This document shows, one piece after another, positions 61,824 to 64,000 of a stretch of 64,000 nt of DNA. The stretch lies in assembly GCA_011634665.1 (NCBI GenBank), contig WAEK01000022.1:62001-126000 (forward strand), in the 5' to 3' direction. Position 1 is the stretch's first letter; every line of letters starts with the position of its first letter. The notes below the pieces were generated by a model. It was not told where the DNA came from. It made no database searches and saw only the letters and a list, made by a program, of their open reading frames with translations. The position numbers and the translations under genes were made by a program. This DNA comes from Mortierella sp. BCC40632 (taxonomy: Eukaryota > Mortierellomycota > Mortierellomycetes > Mortierellales > Mortierellaceae).

Positions 61824-61831
61824 TTTATATA
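61824..61831 (-). promoter_or_regulatory. TATA box of SSP beta copy 3
   Basis: Minus strand TATATAAAGG, 233 nt upstream of the ATG, unchanged although the gene is frameshifted. Confidence 0.55.
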
Positions 61832-62376
61832 CTGAAGAAGGGGGTCTCTACTCGCAACTGTGAGTCTAAACCGAGAGATGAGGAGAGGGATTCTGGGGTG
61901 GGGGGTAGGAGGTTGGAGGAAAGGAAAGTCTAGGAAATGAGAAATGGGTCTGGACGGATGGCGTCTTGGTGTGCTGTAAAGCGAAGCCTCCCTTGTAGGT
62001 CATGTTCCTGCATCTCCCTAACGCTTCCTGTTCCTGTGCCCAATGTTGACCATTTTGCATTTGTATTCTCTATTTTGTCTAGACCCTTCTTAGAGACTTA
62101 AGGAACGTGGTCGATTTACCAGGGTGTATTACGACATAAAAGGAAATCACGTCTCACAGTTGCATGAGCACGACAAAAAGGACTACTATAGTCAATCATG
62201 ATACCCTAAACCAGGAACATTAGATCAGGAGTCTCTTTCCTACTGGTTCGACCAACAGTTACACAGGCTGTTAAAAAAAGGATGAAGTTCTTGGCTGAAT
62301 GCATCCCCTCGAACAATGCAGAAAGTCTGACAGCTGGTCCATTGTCATGCCCCGTGTGTGCTTCTTTCTTACTTTC

Positions 62377-64000
62377 TTTCTTTCTTTCTGCTGTTTTTTT
62401 TTTTTTTTTTTTCATGCTTGATTTGTGGTTTCCTACTATCGCATCATGCCATAGTCGGCTCTTACGTCTTTCTTTGTTTCTTTCTGTCTATTTGGCAGGC
62501 GGTGTCTTGCTTTCATCGCATCTGCCTGTATGTTTCACTAGGCTGCACGCGTAGACTATCGTTGCCTATTGTCCCTTGAGAGCACAGTCAGAGAAATCGG
62601 AAATCCTCATCTTCGTCTCTTGGTCGGACCCCTCTCCTCTTTTCTCACCCGTCAACAACTGTGCACATGTACTTTCGTTTTCTACGCATGACTCTCTTTG
62701 CCCGCATCTGCATAAACTGTTCACCATAGAAATTGACATGAAGACAGCTAGAGGAAAGCGTGCTTGCAGGAAAGTTGACAATGCAAATTGGCCTCCCCCA
62801 ATCCCTCTCAACAATTTCAGCATTGACCTCCTTAGTCTAGAGGCTGGCTTGGTGCGACCAGGCATTCATCGCAATGCTGCACGATGAGGCTTTGAGGAAA
62901 ATAAATATAAAAAAACGAGGTGTGTGTATCCGAATGGCAAAAGCAATTGAACGTGTTGGAGAATGAGATGGGGTCCAAGCATGATTACGAGGTGTACTAT
63001 CTGGCCTGCGCCCAACATAGTTGTCTGCAGGAGAATGTCACATCGACGATGGTAAACTGGAACTATGGACCTGTGGAAGAGCAGAGGGAGGGGTGAGGGA
63101 AAACTAGAAGTGGAAAAGAAGCAGCCAGTTCACAGACAAAAGTCATGCTCTTCGCTTTTTGTCCAGTTTGGTGGTGGGAGTGTGATAATCCCATTGTTGT
63201 TGGGGATGCTGACGATGTTGGGGATGGTGTAAGGCAACTGGGGGTATCAAGAATAGACCCCATTCGCAATTCATCCACAAGGCTGAGCTTTCTTGTGGCA
63301 AAGAGACGCAAATGGAGATCACTGGAGGGTCTGAGCGCTTTTGAGAAAGAAGGGGGGGGGGCTTACAAGATAGGAACGGTAGAATGGGCGAGGTGAGTTA
63401 ATCCTCAACACAATAGCTGATCCCATATAAACATAACTTATCCTGCAAGATTCGTTTTCGGAACAACAACCACCCTCCACCATTACCAACCCTAGTGCCT
63501 ATGTCAAACCCGCAATGGCCCTTGGATGAGACAGTTTGGATTCACAAAAGACTTTCATGGTAAGCAGACTTAGTAACCCTCTTTCCCAGTCTGACATTCA
63601 GATATCTAATACTGAATCTTCTAGGACTCAAAGGCCCGACAAATTCAGGGGAGGATCAGTTGGTAGTTGTCAAGATCCTAAAATTAAAGCTTGCAAACAA
63701 GTCTTAAAGGCAAAGGAATAAGCTGGCAAGTGGGTGGTTACACATCATGACTATTCTCCAGCAACCTCGCGCAATAGGGGGAGGGAGGAAAATGGTAAAT
63801 TTGGTAACGGGATATTTGGACATTGTAAAGAAAATGAGAAGCGTCAGTATTAGCTTCATTTGTGTCATTTCGAGATATTATATAGCAGGTCAATCCGAAA
63901 CCAACTCTGACTGACACGCGAGCTAGTTAAAAAAAGCACTAGTTGCCTTAGGCATTAGGTACTCATAGAGATGTATATGGAAAGAGTCTGCACTCCACAC
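62377..64000. repeat. Diverged SSP-module sequence running off the window
   Basis: No SSP gene lies inside, but the order of landmarks matches units 1 and 2: upstream block (62540-62835), the CAGACAAAAGTCATGCTCTT segment near 63133 (compare 49878), the ATCCACAAGGCTGAG stretch near 63273, and finally AGGTCAATCCGAAACC near 63888 (compare 51822). By that alignment another SSP stop codon is expected about 220 nt past the right edge. Confidence 0.6.
62540..62835. repeat. Conserved SSP-upstream block, copy 7
   Basis: Belongs to beta copy 3. It is diverged from copies 3 and 5 but keeps CCAATCCCTCTCAACAATTT and TAGAGGCTGGCTTGGTGC. The plus-strand frame reads KRACRKVDNAN and PPPIPLNNFSIDLLSLEAGL. Confidence 0.6.

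Larger units (their letters stand above)
60827..62376. repeat. Tandem direct repeat, unit 3 (partial, about 1.55 kb)
   Basis: Starts at the same (CCAA)n landmark and follows units 1 and 2 closely through the beta-type gene and its promoter. It then breaks off near 62376, where TTCTTACTTTCTTTCTTTC replaces the T-run sequence of the other units. Beyond this point the sequence is still SSP-module-like but clearly diverged, so the recent duplication ends here. Confidence 0.88.

Overview
This is a eukaryotic window, most likely from an early-diverging filamentous fungus. The genes have many short GT-AG introns. The protein complement (Sac7/Bag7-type RhoGAP, Erv14/cornichon, GMF, Rad51, MEMO1, divergent core-histone pairs) is fungal or opisthokont. 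The DNA is full of (GA)n/(CT)n microsatellites and A/T homopolymers of 15-45 nt. I lean to Mortierellomycotina from gene style and repeat content. That is an inference, not a demonstrated assignment.

Three regions can be told apart. (1) Left edge, about 30-2400: one copy of a repeated module carrying a small secreted protein gene (called SSP here). (2) 2.9-44 kb: a conserved housekeeping block. In order it holds a RhoGAP (-), a glutaredoxin (-), an ABHD11-like hydrolase (+), a large C2H2 zinc-finger protein (+), MEMO1 (-) divergent from a possible FANCF-like gene (+), histones H4(-)/H3(+), GMF (+), ERV14/cornichon (-), ribosomal protein uL15 (+), histones H2B(-)/H2A(+), RAD51 (+), a Cdc25/Acr2-like rhodanese (-), a ZZZ3-like SANT + ZZ protein (-), a large unrecognised nuclear-type protein (-), and a tentative CVNH-like fragment (+). 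Exon borders were chosen so that splice signals, reading phase and family alignment agree. (3) 45.2-64.0 kb: an expanding tandem array of the SSP module, including two nearly identical direct repeats of about 6.56 kb plus part of a third.

The SSP family has seven members in the window: four intact, two with one-base frameshifts and one clearly decayed. All share a signal peptide, a mature region of about 115 residues, a conserved C-terminal tryptophan motif and a lone near-terminal cysteine. Intact members also share a TATA box about 220-235 nt upstream of the start and an apparent 5'UTR intron. A conserved block lies about 1 kb upstream of every member. The array runs off the right edge: the last 150 nt align with sequence that elsewhere ends about 220 nt before another SSP stop codon. 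I do not recognise the SSP domain. This array is the best candidate for undescribed biology here.

Functionally the middle block is general cell biology: cytoskeleton and polarity (RhoGAP, GMF, perhaps MEMO1), secretory cargo export (Erv14), redox (glutaredoxin), recombination (Rad51, perhaps FANCF-like), chromatin (four core histones, ZZZ3-like) and translation (uL15). No operon-like logic is expected. The only structurally meaningful pairings are the two divergent histone pairs.
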